A DNA stretch of 64,000 bases from F1-60-MAGs104 sp964355975. GTDB taxonomy: Bacteria > Planctomycetota > Phycisphaerae > Phycisphaerales > SM1A02. Positions within the stretch are counted from its first letter, which is position 1. Each line of letters starts with the position of its first letter. The stretch is from the NCBI GenBank assembly GCA_964355975.1, contig CAYHFW010000003.1, positions 109,070 through 173,069 on the forward strand. The letters are read 5' to 3'. Under the pieces are notes generated by a model. It did no database searches. It was given only the letters and a program-made list of their open reading frames with translations, and was not told where the DNA came from. This document shows, in pieces, positions 42,939 through 52,692 of the stretch. The position numbers and the translations under genes were made by a program.

Positions 42939-43460
42939 TTATTGCGTGGGCTTTGACTCGTCGAGAATGATCTGCGGAGTTGCGCACGCTGGGCTGTCGG
43001 TTGGAACAAGCCACAGTTGCAAGATCGATGGATAGAAAGTCTGGCCTGTCGATCCTGTGAAGTGGACCGTGGCGAGCTGCATGATTCCCTGCGTGGGATA
43101 GACAACATCGACTTCGGCCTTGCCTCCACTGAGACGAACCTGGCGCACAGTCCATGCGGCGGTGTCGGATGGATTCATCGCACGACCAGTGCCAATGCGC
43201 TTGCCGACGAGCCGCCAAACTTGCACGGGCGTCGTCGGTGGAAGGTTGTAAATGAACTCAGAGGACGGCGCGATGTTCTGGTGGGCGAACTTCAGCGCGT
43301 CACCCATCAAGTTTGGCATCGGCTGCAAACTTGGGTCTGCCTTTGGCGCACCTGGATACGCGGGATAGGTCATCGTGCTCGCGCACCCTGGAACAACGAA
43401 CGCAACGGCGGCGCTTGCGGCGGCGAGAGACATTGCGAGAATCACTGTTCGTTTGCGCAT
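42939..43460 (-). CDS. Lipoprotein, 173 aa
   Basis: N-terminal signal (VILAMSLAAASAAVAFVVPGC) with lipobox VPGC at residues 23-26, followed by ASTMTYPAYPGAPKADPS, a typical flexible start of an exposed lipoprotein. The rest is a single beta-rich domain (PVQVWRLVGKRIGTGRAM, ATVHFTGSTGQTFYPSILQLW) that I do not recognise. It begins 24 bp after the nusG stop on the same strand, so it may share the secE-nusG transcript. Confidence 0.7.
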   Translation of the reverse strand: MRKRTVILAMSLAAASAAVAFVVPGCASTMTYPAYPGAPKADPSLQPMPNLMGDALKFAHQNIAPSSEFIYNLPPTTPVQVWRLVGKRIGTGRAMNPSDTAAWTVRQVRLSGGKAEVDVVYPTQGIMQLATVHFTGSTGQTFYPSILQLWLVPTDSPACATPQIILDESKPTQ

Positions 43461-43484
43461 GAGATCACCTCTGACTTTCGCGCA

Positions 43485-44330
43485 TTACTTCTCTGCGCGC
43501 TGCACGAACCAATACTCCATATCGATCGGTGCTTGCCGGCCGAAGATGGTGACGAGTACCCGAACCTGGCCCTTGTCCGGGAATACTTCGTCGATTGTTC
43601 CTTCGTAACCCTGGAATGCACCCTCTTTGATCGTGACGTTGTCGCCCTTGTGCAGATCCATCTTGAGTTGTGGAGCTTCCAGCGCAGGCTTCGAATCGAA
43701 CAACATCTTTTCGACCTCGGTGACTTGCATCGGCGTTGGCCGTCCTGCAGTTCCGACGAAATCGCCGACTCCGAGAGTCTCTTTGATCAAGAAGAAGATG
43801 TCCTGCGGAATGCGACCCTCTGCTTCGAGGCGCATCTCGACGAAGACATATCCGGGGTAGAGCTTCGTCTCGGTCACAGTCTGCTTGCCCTGCTTGCCGA
43901 GCACTTTCACCTTTTCGGTCGGCACCATGATGCGACCGATGTGTGATTCCATTCCTTCGATTTGTGCCTTGCGCAAGAGTGTGCTGCGCACAGAATCTTC
44001 TTTGTTGCTCGCCACGCGAAGCACGAACCAATCCATTCCTTCTCGGAACATTGGAAGTTCGCCCTCGGCGACCGCGGTCGTTGCTGCGGCATGCGCAGTG
44101 ATGATGCGCGTGGTCTCAACTCCGAGGCTACGAATCGACTTCGCTGATGGCGCGGCGGTCGGACGCACGGCGCACAAGTTGCGCGGCCCGGCTGGCTCTT
44201 CGACAACAACCTCGACCTTGGCTTTGGTCTTGCGCTTGGCCTTTGGCTTGCTTTCGGCAGGCGTGCTTTCACCCGAAGAGGCAGGAGTCTCTTCAGAGTG
44301 CGAGAATTCGTTTTCTTCAAATTGGTTCAT
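43485..44330 (-). CDS. nusG: Transcription antitermination factor NusG with long N-terminal extension
   Basis: 281 aa from ATG 44330, 1 bp after the secE stop. The NGN domain starts about residue 97 (DWFVLRVASNKEDSVRSTLL, KLYPGYVFVEM) and the KOW domain about 220 (KGDNVTIKEGAFQGYEGTIDEVFPDKGQVRV), matching NusG. The first about 95 residues are an extra acidic then Lys-rich tail (MNQFEENEFSHSEETPASSG, PKAKRKTKAKVEVVVEE), absent from E. coli NusG and probably disordered. NusG links RNA polymerase to Rho and the ribosome. It is not followed by rplK. Confidence 0.93.
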   Translation of the reverse strand: MNQFEENEFSHSEETPASSGESTPAESKPKAKRKTKAKVEVVVEEPAGPRNLCAVRPTAAPSAKSIRSLGVETTRIITAHAAATTAVAEGELPMFREGMDWFVLRVASNKEDSVRSTLLRKAQIEGMESHIGRIMVPTEKVKVLGKQGKQTVTETKLYPGYVFVEMRLEAEGRIPQDIFFLIKETLGVGDFVGTAGRPTPMQVTEVEKMLFDSKPALEAPQLKMDLHKGDNVTIKEGAFQGYEGTIDEVFPDKGQVRVLVTIFGRQAPIDMEYWFVQRAEK

Positions 44331-44331
44331 G

Positions 44332-44730
44332 TCAGATACCAGGTTCCAAAACGCGCAGTTGAACGAAGAGCAGGAAGAACACCTGATCGAATACGAAACA
44401 GCAGAGCGCGATAGCCACACTCGTGAAGATCACGATGATGGTCGAACCAGTGACTTCGCGTCGTGTTGGCCAACTCACCTTCTTCATCTCTGACTCGGTC
44501 GCGCACAAGAAGTCGACTGCGGTCACGCTCTTGGCTGTGAAGTAGTAAATGAATGGACAGCAGAGTGCGACGAAGAGTCCGCCGACCGCCCACGAGAGAT
44601 AGATCGGGTTGATTCCCCAATCGATGGTCTCGAAGATGTCGTGCAACCACCATCCACCAAGCATTGCGATCACGCCGCCCGCTGTCGCGGACAACACTCG
44701 CGTCCAATAGCCCTGTCCGAGTTTGTACAT
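44332..44730 (-). CDS. secE: Preprotein translocase subunit SecE
   Basis: 132 aa with three transmembrane helices like the longer (E. coli-type) SecE: about 14-33, 45-67 and 97-122. The conserved cytosolic helix ESEMKKVSWPTRREVTGST precedes the last one and is the family signature. It is the SecYEG subunit needed for membrane insertion and export. Gap to nusG is 1 bp. Upstream lies a tandem repeat and the tRNA-Trp gene. Confidence 0.93.
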   Translation of the reverse strand: MYKLGQGYWTRVLSATAGGVIAMLGGWWLHDIFETIDWGINPIYLSWAVGGLFVALCCPFIYYFTAKSVTAVDFLCATESEMKKVSWPTRREVTGSTIIVIFTSVAIALCCFVFDQVFFLLFVQLRVLEPGI

Positions 44731-44773
44731 GGATCCTGCGATTTATCGTTGAAGGAGAGAAGAACGAACAGAG

Positions 44774-44833
44774 ACAGAACACGCTGCAAAACACGCCGAA
44801 GCACACGCCCAAAAACACGCCCAAAAACACGCC
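44774..44833 (-). repeat. Five tandem 12-bp units growing from the tRNA-Trp 3' end
   Basis: Read on the minus strand the units are GGCGTGTTTTTG, GGCGTGTTTTTG, GGCGTGTGCTTC, GGCGTGTTTTGC and AGCGTGTTCTGT. The first begins inside the last bases of the tRNA-Trp acceptor stem (CGGCGTG), so the array duplicates the tRNA end. It lies between tRNA-Trp and secE. Each unit carries a T-rich run, so it might weaken or end transcription; this is an inference. Confidence 0.75.
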
Positions 44834-44900
44834 GAGAGGGGATCGAACCCACGACCTGCGGATTTGGAATCCGCTGCTCTACCAGCTGAGCTATCGGCGT
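44828..44900 (-). tRNA. tRNA-Trp (anticodon CCA)
   Basis: Cloverleaf read on the minus strand: acceptor ACGCCGA/TCGGCGT with discriminator G, D-arm TAGCTCAGCTGGTAGAGC, anticodon arm GCGGATTCCAAATCCGC with anticodon CCA, T-arm GTGGGTTCGATCCC. CCA is not encoded. It lies between rpmG and secE, the common bacterial place for tRNA-Trp. Confidence 0.95.
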
Positions 44901-44921
44901 CTCGGCAGAAACAATCCAATG

Positions 44922-45101
44922 TCATTTCCGCTTGATTTTGTGCAATGTGTGCCGACGAAGACGGGGACTGAACTTTTTGAAGCCAAGCTTCACCTTCTCA
45001 GCGATTCCGCCTTTGACGCGGATCTCTGCTCGGTAGTTCAGGTCACCCGTTTCGGTGCACTGCAGCCAGACATATTCACGATCGAGGCTCTTTTTTGCCA
45101 T
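44922..45101 (-). CDS. rpmG: 50S ribosomal protein L33
   Basis: 59 aa (MAKKSLDREYVWLQCTETGD ...), with the L33 signature: VWLQCTETGDLNYRAE and KFSPRLRRHTLHKIKRK. Only one cysteine remains (LQCTETGD), so the four-cysteine zinc site of C+ L33 forms is absent. It starts 3 bp after the tuf stop and ends 21 bp before tRNA-Trp. It was read directly from the sequence because it is short; the start ATG (45101-45099) is unambiguous. Confidence 0.92.
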   Translation of the reverse strand: MAKKSLDREYVWLQCTETGDLNYRAEIRVKGGIAEKVKLGFKKFSPRLRRHTLHKIKRK

Positions 45102-45104
45102 GAC

Positions 45105-46313
45105 TTAGCTCAGAATCTTTGAGACAACTCCCGAACCGACCGTCTTGCCACCCTCACGGACAGCGAAGCGGACTCCTTCTTCCATTGCAACGCCCTTACC
45201 TTCGAGATCGACCTTGAGCTTGACGTTGTCGCCAGGCATGCACATCTCGGCGCCGATGAGAGTCAGCTTGCCCGTGATGTCGGTCGTGCGGAAGTAGAAC
45301 TGTGGCTTGTAGCCCGAGAAGAATGACGTGTGGCGACCGCCTTCGTCCTTCGTGAGCACGTAGACCTGTGCTTCGAATTCGGTGTGTGGCTTGATCGATC
45401 CTGGCTTGCAGATGACCTGACCGCGCTCGATTTGCGACTTCTCAACGCCGCGCAAGAGAAGACCAACGTTGTCGCCGGCCATACCTGAGTCGAGCGTCTT
45501 CTGGAACATCTCGACGCCAGTGACTGTGGTCTTGATTGGATCTGGACGAAGTCCAACGACTTCGACTTCTTCGCCAACCTTGATCATGCCGCGCTCGATA
45601 CGACCAGTTGCGACGGTTCCACGACCCTTGATCGAGAAGACGTCTTCAACGGACATAAGGAATGGCTTGTCGACTTCACGCATCGGCTCTGGGATGTATG
45701 AATCGATTGCATCCATGAGGTCTGCGATGCACTTGTTCTTCTCTGGATCAGCTGGGTTCTGAAGCGCTGGGAATGCCGCGCCGCGAACGACTGGAATCTC
45801 CTTCGATGGGAAGTCGTACTTCTTCAAGAGGTCGCGCACTTCTTCTTCGACGAGATCGATCAGTTCAGGATCATCGACGGTGTCGCACTTGTTCAAGAAG
45901 ACGACGAGGTATGGCACACCGACCTGACGGGCCAAGAGAACGTGCTCGCGCGTTTGTGGCATGACGCCGTCGTAAGCCGAAACCACGAGGATTGCGCCGT
46001 CCATCTGTGCAGCACCAGTGATCATGTTCTTGACATAGTCAGCATGGCCTGGGCAGTCGACGTGTGCGTAGTGACGATTTGCAGTGCCGTACTCAACGTG
46101 CGATGTCGCGATGGTCACGATCTTTGTTGGATCGCGACGGCCTTCGCTCTCGGACGCCTTGGCGACTTGGTCGTAGCTCACAGGCTTGCTAAACCCGCGC
46201 GCTGCTTGGACAGCGGTGATCGCTGCAGTGAGCGTGGTCTTGCCGTGGTCAATGTGTCCGATTGTTCCGACGTTCACGTGCGGCTTTGAGCGATTAAAAT
46301 TTTCCTTGGCCAT
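45105..46313 (-). CDS. tuf: Elongation factor Tu
   Basis: 402 aa. GTPase that delivers aminoacyl-tRNA. GHIDHGKT (G1), switch II DCPGHADY, NKCD (G4) and three standard domains. The N-terminus MAKENFNRSKPHVNVGTIG and the end VREGGKTVGSGVVSKILS are typical. It lies 66 bp downstream of tRNA-Thr and directly upstream of rpmG, an order common in bacteria. Codon use is clearly more biased than in the neighbours, as expected for a highly expressed gene. Confidence 0.98.
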   Translation of the reverse strand: MAKENFNRSKPHVNVGTIGHIDHGKTTLTAAITAVQAARGFSKPVSYDQVAKASESEGRRDPTKIVTIATSHVEYGTANRHYAHVDCPGHADYVKNMITGAAQMDGAILVVSAYDGVMPQTREHVLLARQVGVPYLVVFLNKCDTVDDPELIDLVEEEVRDLLKKYDFPSKEIPVVRGAAFPALQNPADPEKNKCIADLMDAIDSYIPEPMREVDKPFLMSVEDVFSIKGRGTVATGRIERGMIKVGEEVEVVGLRPDPIKTTVTGVEMFQKTLDSGMAGDNVGLLLRGVEKSQIERGQVICKPGSIKPHTEFEAQVYVLTKDEGGRHTSFFSGYKPQFYFRTTDITGKLTLIGAEMCMPGDNVKLKVDLEGKGVAMEEGVRFAVREGGKTVGSGVVSKILS

Positions 46314-46379
46314 GTCGAGTTACTCCGTTGAGTCGTCAAATTTCTACTGAAGTAAGCACCCAACGCGAGTACTTACGGA

Positions 46380-46451
46380 AGCCACCGAAGGGGATTGAAC
46401 CCTCGACCTCACCCTTACCAAGGGTGTGCTCTACCACTGAGCTACGGTGGC
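46380..46451 (-). tRNA. tRNA-Thr (anticodon GGT)
   Basis: Read on the minus strand: acceptor GCCACCG/CGGTGGC, D-arm TAGCTCAGTGGTAGAGC, anticodon arm CACCCTTGGTAAGGGTG with anticodon GGT, T-arm GAGGGTTCAATCCC. CCA is not encoded. Placed upstream of tuf as in many bacteria. Confidence 0.93.
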
Positions 46452-46463
46452 ATTCCCGAGATG

Positions 46464-46484
46464 AAAAACCGCCCTCTCGGGCGG
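46464..46484 (-). terminator. Rho-independent terminator-like hairpin just upstream of tRNA-Thr
   Basis: On the minus strand CCGCCC-GAGA-GGGCGG is followed by TTTTTC, a textbook stem-loop plus T-run. It ends 12 nt before the 5' end of tRNA-Thr. It probably ends transcripts coming from the prepilin-like gene; if the promoter at 46495-46522 drives tRNA-Thr and tuf, the hairpin sits in their leader. Confidence 0.8.
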
Positions 46485-46494
46485 CGGGTGGGTA

Positions 46495-46522
46495 AGTGTA
46501 ACGAGATTCCTGCATCAAACAA
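46495..46522 (-). promoter_or_regulatory. Candidate promoter for tRNA-Thr/tuf
   Basis: On the minus strand TTGTTT (46522-46517), 16-bp spacer and TACACT (46500-46495) resemble a weak sigma-70 type promoter. The -35 half is a poor match (three of six bases). No other promoter-like sequence was apparent in the 156-bp gap, and this one lies upstream of the terminator-like hairpin. Confidence 0.3.
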
Positions 46523-46607
46523 GTCACTTGCTTGCGACCGCGCTTCTCAGCAGTGGATGCGACGGCTGCCGGTGAAGGCGAAGGCTCGCATCGACGTGGT
46601 GGTTCGA

Positions 46608-47531
46608 TTACGGTTCTGGATTATCAGACCGATTCAAATTCGTGATGCGCACGCCGCGACCGGTCGGATCTGCCGGTGGGGTCGAACTTGTCCAAAATTG
46701 ACCCTGAAGTTCTTCAATATCGTCCCATTTCGACTCAGTTTGAATGTGGCCGTCGAGACAGAGCATGATGCATGTACTGCCGGGATAGCGAAAGTCGACT
46801 TCGCAAAGCGTGAGATCGTCTGCTTTCCAAGGATTGGCGGTTGGGCTGATGACTTCGCCCGCGCGGCTATCCACAAGGTATACAGATTCTGAGGGGCGCT
46901 TGATCTGCCCTGAGGTGTAGTAAACGCCGAGTCGAGCGTCGAAGAAATCGTTCGCGGCGAAGTATCCGGGTTGACCACGCTCGGCGGCTCCAGCGCCAGG
47001 GCCCCACGGAGTTGCCTCAGTGACCACAACGTCATCGCCGACGAAGGGTTTTTCCATCGTGACGGTCGAACGCAAGACGTTCTTGCTGAATCCATCGACC
47101 TCTGCGTAGACGTAGCGGTCGGGAGAGTCGTATCGATAGTCGTACGGATTGGGGGTTCCGTCGTCGGCCGCCGGCATCTGCACCGAACCGAGCGAATTCA
47201 GAGTCCAGAGGATGTCAGCCCATGTTCCAACGAGCGCCGGGCCGATCGGTGGCGATGAGGGGACAGCCGATCGAACGCTGCCCTTGAATCGGGCGGTGCG
47301 GTAGTCGACCTGACTTGGCAGGACAGTTTCGCGGTTGTCTGTGATGTACGCCTGCAAATACGTGTGAATCTGCCGAAGATTGTTCTGGCTCGCCGCCCAC
47401 TCGCTGTTGGCGCGCGCAACGCGCAGCGCTGGCAAGAGAATCGCGATGAGTAGCGCGATGATGCCAACAACTGCAAGAATCTCGACCAATGTCATGCCGC
47501 GTGCGAGTGAAAAATGGCGTGTGCGATTCAT
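46608..47531 (-). CDS. Prepilin-type N-terminal cleavage/methylation domain protein
   Basis: 307 aa from ATG 47531 (MNRTRHFSLARG), since the prepilin peptidase site G|MTLVEILAVVG follows at a normal leader length and the upstream extension has no such signal. The hydrophobic helix (VVGIIALLIAILLPALRVAR) is the type II secretion/type IV pilin-like stem. The head domain is large, with YVYAEVDGFSKNVLRST and FRYPGSTCIMLCLDGHIQTE, a pattern of H-X9-DG-type planctomycete pseudopilins. It is exported and probably surface or pilus-like. The transcript ends at the hairpin downstream. Confidence 0.87.
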   Translation of the reverse strand: MNRTRHFSLARGMTLVEILAVVGIIALLIAILLPALRVARANSEWAASQNNLRQIHTYLQAYITDNRETVLPSQVDYRTARFKGSVRSAVPSSPPIGPALVGTWADILWTLNSLGSVQMPAADDGTPNPYDYRYDSPDRYVYAEVDGFSKNVLRSTVTMEKPFVGDDVVVTEATPWGPGAGAAERGQPGYFAANDFFDARLGVYYTSGQIKRPSESVYLVDSRAGEVISPTANPWKADDLTLCEVDFRYPGSTCIMLCLDGHIQTESKWDDIEELQGQFWTSSTPPADPTGRGVRITNLNRSDNPEP

Positions 47532-47607
47532 CGGACTCCTCAGTTGGGACCGCGCGCTGGCAGTCGATTCACATGAATTGATACGCATCGACGGCGAAAC
47601 TGATGCC

Positions 47608-49131
47608 TCAACCCATCGACATTGTCATCAAGAACTCTGCATTCGACTTGGTCTTTGTAACGCGGCTGCGCAGAAGTTCCATCGCCTCGACCACGTTCAT
47701 GTCAGAAACGACCTTGCGCAGACGAACAATGAGTTCGAGTTCTTTCGGATCGAGCAACAGTTCTTCGCGGCGCGTTCCAGAGGCTCCAACGTTGATTGCT
47801 GGATAGACGCGCTTCTCGACGAGTTTGCGGTCCAAGTGCAATTCGGCATTGCCCGTGCCTTTGAACTCTTCGAAGATGACTTCGTCTGCGCGGCTGCCAG
47901 TGTCGACGAGCGCGGTCGCGATGATGGTGAGCGATCCGCCGCCTTCAATGTTGCGTGCTGACCCGAAGAACTTCTTTGGCTTGATCAGCGCAGAAGTATC
48001 AACTCCACCCGATCCAATCTTGCCTGAGTTTGGCATCGCGTTGTTGTAACCACGCGCAAGGCGCGTGATCGAGTCGAGCAAGATCACGACATGCTCGCCA
48101 CACTCAACCATGCGTCGCGCCTTCTCGATGACCATTTCGGCAACCTGAATGTGTCGCGAAGCCTCTTCGTCGAATGTGCTCGCAACAACTTCGACGCGCG
48201 TTGGAGTGTTGCGTTTGAAATCGGTGACTTCTTCAGGGCGCTCATCGATGAGCAACACGATCGTGTTGACATCAGGATGATTCGTCGCGATCGCGTTTGC
48301 GATCTGCTGCAAAATCACTGTTTTTCCCGTACGAGGCGGCGCAACGATCAACCCACGCTGTCCGAATCCAAACGGCGTCACCATGTCGATGACGCGTGGC
48401 TCGATGCGTGTTGGCTGACTCAAGATCTCGAGGTGAATGCGCTTGTTTGGATGGAGCGGCGTGAGATTCTCAAAGACCGGAAGCGAATGCGCAGTTGCAG
48501 GATCGCGACCGTTGACCGCCTCGACCTTGAGCATGACAAAGAACAGTTCTTGGTCCTTTGGAGCGCGAATCAATCCGCGAATTGTTTGCCCTCGGCGCAA
48601 TCCCCACTTGCGAATCGTTGTCGCGCTGACATAGACGTCGTCCTCGCAGGCGAGATAGGAGTACTCAGCGCTGCGCAGAAAGCCGAACCCATCGGGCATG
48701 ATGTCGAGCGATCCCTCGGCAAGCATCTGGTCTTCGAGCTTGGCGCGCGCGCGCAGAATCTCAAAGACGAGACGGTGATTTGGAAGCCCTTCTTTGTCTT
48801 CGAGTCCGAGTTTCTTCGCCTCTTTGAGCAACTCGTCGGTCGTGAGTTTTTGCAGGCCAGCGATGTCGAGTTCGCCCTTCTTGGTGGGCTTCTTCTTGCC
48901 TCCAAGCGTTTCTTCGAGAGCGAGCAGTTCTGCTTCGAGCTGTTCGTCGGTTGGGATCGCTCCTGTGGCCATCTGGACTGCTGCTTGGGCTTGGAATCCA
49001 CCGCCACCACCACCGCCACCACCGCTCCCGCCACCGCCGCGTCGACGTCGTCGACGACCCTTGCCGTAGTGTTCCTTGCCTCCGCCTTGGTAGTTGCTTT
49101 GCGATGTCGATGGCGATTGCGTGTCATTCAT
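47608..49131 (-). CDS. rho: Transcription termination factor Rho
   Basis: 507 aa. RNA-dependent helicase that ends transcription. The first 60 residues are a Gly-rich/basic low-complexity extension (GRRRRRRGGGGSGGGGGGGG at about 25-44). Then the Rho N-terminal helical domain (about 75-125), the RNA-binding cold-shock-like domain (ILDMPDGFGFLR-like: LDIMPDGFGFLRSAEYSYLA) and the ATPase with Walker A VAPPRTGKTVILQ, then LLIDERPEEVTDF and LDSITRLARGYN. Length is greater than E. coli Rho (419) because of the N-terminal extension. It is a single gene. Confidence 0.97.
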   Translation of the reverse strand: MNDTQSPSTSQSNYQGGGKEHYGKGRRRRRRGGGGSGGGGGGGGGFQAQAAVQMATGAIPTDEQLEAELLALEETLGGKKKPTKKGELDIAGLQKLTTDELLKEAKKLGLEDKEGLPNHRLVFEILRARAKLEDQMLAEGSLDIMPDGFGFLRSAEYSYLACEDDVYVSATTIRKWGLRRGQTIRGLIRAPKDQELFFVMLKVEAVNGRDPATAHSLPVFENLTPLHPNKRIHLEILSQPTRIEPRVIDMVTPFGFGQRGLIVAPPRTGKTVILQQIANAIATNHPDVNTIVLLIDERPEEVTDFKRNTPTRVEVVASTFDEEASRHIQVAEMVIEKARRMVECGEHVVILLDSITRLARGYNNAMPNSGKIGSGGVDTSALIKPKKFFGSARNIEGGGSLTIIATALVDTGSRADEVIFEEFKGTGNAELHLDRKLVEKRVYPAINVGASGTRREELLLDPKELELIVRLRKVVSDMNVVEAMELLRSRVTKTKSNAEFLMTMSMG

Positions 49132-49250
49132 GGTGCAGGTTCCCAGTGTGTGAAGCGAGTTTGAAGCGAGTGTGAGGCGAGAGAGTGAAGATGAACGACA
49201 CGAGCTTTCGCTGCTGTCGTTCGTGGAAGGTGCTCAGCCGAAACAGGAGG

Positions 49251-49918
49251 TCACGCCCTCTGTCTCTGTTCAAGAATGTGGCTGAGAAGCCGAGCGACTT
49301 GCGCCCGCAACGACTGCATATCGCCGTCGTTGATCAGTACATGATCCGCAAACTTGCGCTTCTGGTCAAGAGGCATTTGCGCAGATTCTCGCCGCTCGAG
49401 ATCGTCTCTTGACCATCCCCGGTTGAGCGAAACCCGTTCAAGTCGCGTGTCGAATGGGGCATCTACGAAGAGAATTGTGTCGCATTCGCCTTGCAGGTGC
49501 GACTCGAGCAGCAATGGCGCGTCGATGACGCACGCGACCGCGGGGGATGCGCCAGCAATCGACGCCGCAGCAAATTGTGCCTGTCGGCGTGCGTGAATGA
49601 AGGGGTGAATCAGCCCTTCGAGGCGTGTGCGCTCGCGCTCGGCGGCGATTCGAACCTCGAGCGAGGCTGTGGGTGGCGCAAAGACAATCGCCGAGACTTG
49701 GCGACGATCGATCGATCCTGCGGGGGTCTCGATCGTGCTCCCCCACCAACGAACAATCTCGCTGTGAATCTTGGGATCGTCAAACGCGGCGCGCGCGAGT
49801 TGGTCGGAGTCGCTGACGACGCAGCCCAAGTCAGCAAGTATTCGCGCGACGCTCGACTTGCCCGCGCCAATTGATCCAGTCAATCCGATCACCGGAGGAT
49901 GGATCGGCGCGCGTGCTC

Positions 49919-49934
<16 letters not shown>
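49251..49934 (-). CDS. coaE: Dephospho-CoA kinase
   Basis: 227 aa. Phosphorylates dephospho-CoA to CoA, the last step of CoA synthesis. P-loop GLTGSIGAGKSSVARIL, then VVSDSDQLARAAF (the DxD-like substrate loop), HPFIHARRQAQ, VIDAPLLLES, and RLERVSLNRGWSRDDLERR, all characteristic. Its start overlaps the cysS stop by 16 bp (49919-49934), so the two are coupled. The 119 bp to rho contain no gene. Confidence 0.95.
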
Positions 49935-51472
<1,538 letters not shown>

Positions 51473-51599
51473 CGGAACGATCCTATGAGAACCCACGCCC
51501 GTCGATTGATGACCCTGATGAGTTTCAACGAACCGACACCTCGCCGATGGGCAGAATCAAGTGAGCGCTGCATCTTGCCCGATACTATTGGCAGATCAC

Positions 51600-52451
51600 A
51601 TGCAGACGACGCTTTTGCCAGTCACGGTCGTGATCCCCGTCAAGAACGAAGAGCTCAACTTGCCACTTTGCCTCGCGCGGCTCGCGCGATTCGCGAAAGT
51701 GGTTGTCGTCGACTCGGGAAGCACCGACCGAACGCGCGAGATTGCGCTTGCGCACGGCTGTGAGTTTGTCGAGTTTCGTTGGGATGGACACTTTCCGAAG
51801 AAACGCAACTGGCTGTTGATGAATCAGCCCCCGAAAACACCGTGGGTGTTCTTTCTGGATGCCGACGAGTACCTCTGCGAAGAATTTGTCAACGAACTCG
51901 AGGCAGCGATTGCAACGACCAAACATGTCGGATTTCGCGTCGTCTATTCGAATTACTTTTACGACAAGAAATTGAAGTATGGGGTGCCTCAGATCAAACT
52001 GCCGATCTTCAAAGTTGGCAGCGGCCTGTACGAGCGCATCGACGAGCAACATTGGAGCGGGCTCGACATGGAGATTCATGAGCATCCACTGCTCGTTGGC
52101 AGCATCGGCCAACTCAAGACAAAGATCGACCATCAGGACTTCAAGGGGCTCGAGGCGTCAATCGCTCGCCACGAGCAGTATTCGACTTGGGAGGCGCGCC
52201 GATACCTCAGGCTGCAGCAAACTGGCGAGACGTGGATTCGCTTCACTGGCGCTCAACGTCGCAAGTACCGCGCAGTCACCAAGTGGTGGCTCGCTCCGGG
52301 GTATTTCTTTTACTCGTGGATTTGGAAGTTTGGAATTCTCGATGGATGGAGCGGCTTTGAAGTCGCGCGGCTGAAGGCCGGATACTTCGCGCAGATTCGC
52401 TCGAAAATCATCGCGTTTTCGAAGGATCTATCGCAGCCATCGCACCGCTAA
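51600..52451 (+). CDS. Family 2 glycosyltransferase
   Basis: 283 aa from ATG 51600 (MQTTLLPVTVVIPVKNEE); the earlier ATG at 51561 adds a short unrelated leader. GT-A fold: VTVVIPVKNEELNLP, VVVVDSGSTDRT, WVFFLDADEYL (DxD-like). The pattern is close to WaaE/KdtX-like enzymes that act on surface polysaccharide. It ends the plus strand before a repeat region and opens the polysaccharide region of the window. Sugar and acceptor are unknown. Confidence 0.88.
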   Translation: MQTTLLPVTVVIPVKNEELNLPLCLARLARFAKVVVVDSGSTDRTREIALAHGCEFVEFRWDGHFPKKRNWLLMNQPPKTPWVFFLDADEYLCEEFVNELEAAIATTKHVGFRVVYSNYFYDKKLKYGVPQIKLPIFKVGSGLYERIDEQHWSGLDMEIHEHPLLVGSIGQLKTKIDHQDFKGLEASIARHEQYSTWEARRYLRLQQTGETWIRFTGAQRRKYRAVTKWWLAPGYFFYSWIWKFGILDGWSGFEVARLKAGYFAQIRSKIIAFSKDLSQPSHR

Positions 52452-52466
52452 CAGACTGCTGAAGCA

Positions 52467-52601
52467 GCGTGATCGCTGCGCGCTTAGGCAAGCGTGATCG
52501 CTGCGCGCTTAGGCACGCGTGATCGCTGCGCGCTTAGGCAAGCGTGATCGCTGCGCGCTTAGGCAAGCGTGATCGCTGCGCGCTTAGGCAAGCGTGATCG
52601 C
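52467..52601 (+). repeat. Tandem array: five 25-bp units plus a partial sixth
   Basis: The unit begins GCGTGATCGCTGCGCGCTTA and continues GGCAA; starts at 52467, 52492, 52517, 52542 and 52567, with one base change (GGCAC) in unit 2, and a partial copy ends at 52601. It runs directly into the inverted end of the 92-bp element. Read on the other strand it gives GCGATCACGCTTGCC after the element's right end, as also at copies A and B. It is not a CRISPR array because there are no spacers. Confidence 0.9.
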
Positions 52602-52692
52602 GGCGGAATGCTTCACTCGGCGCTCAAACAGCCCTCGCCGAGCTGCGCAGACTTGCTCGGCTCGGGAACTCGCGCGAGCGAAGATTCCGCCG
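52601..52692 (-). repeat. Short dispersed element, copy C (92 bp, inverted)
   Basis: Inverted relative to the other copies: CGGCGGAATGCTTCACTCGG ... GAGCGAAGATTCCGCCG. It lies between two convergent genes (the GT2 gene and the GT4 gene). The rest of the gap (52693-52759) holds no gene, but contains CCCGTTCTATGAAAGGAATG, similar to 63957-63977. Confidence 0.85.

Noticed and set aside
52467..52601. Possible CRISPR array
   Set aside because: The repeats are directly adjacent (25-bp period) with no variable spacers, and no cas genes are seen.
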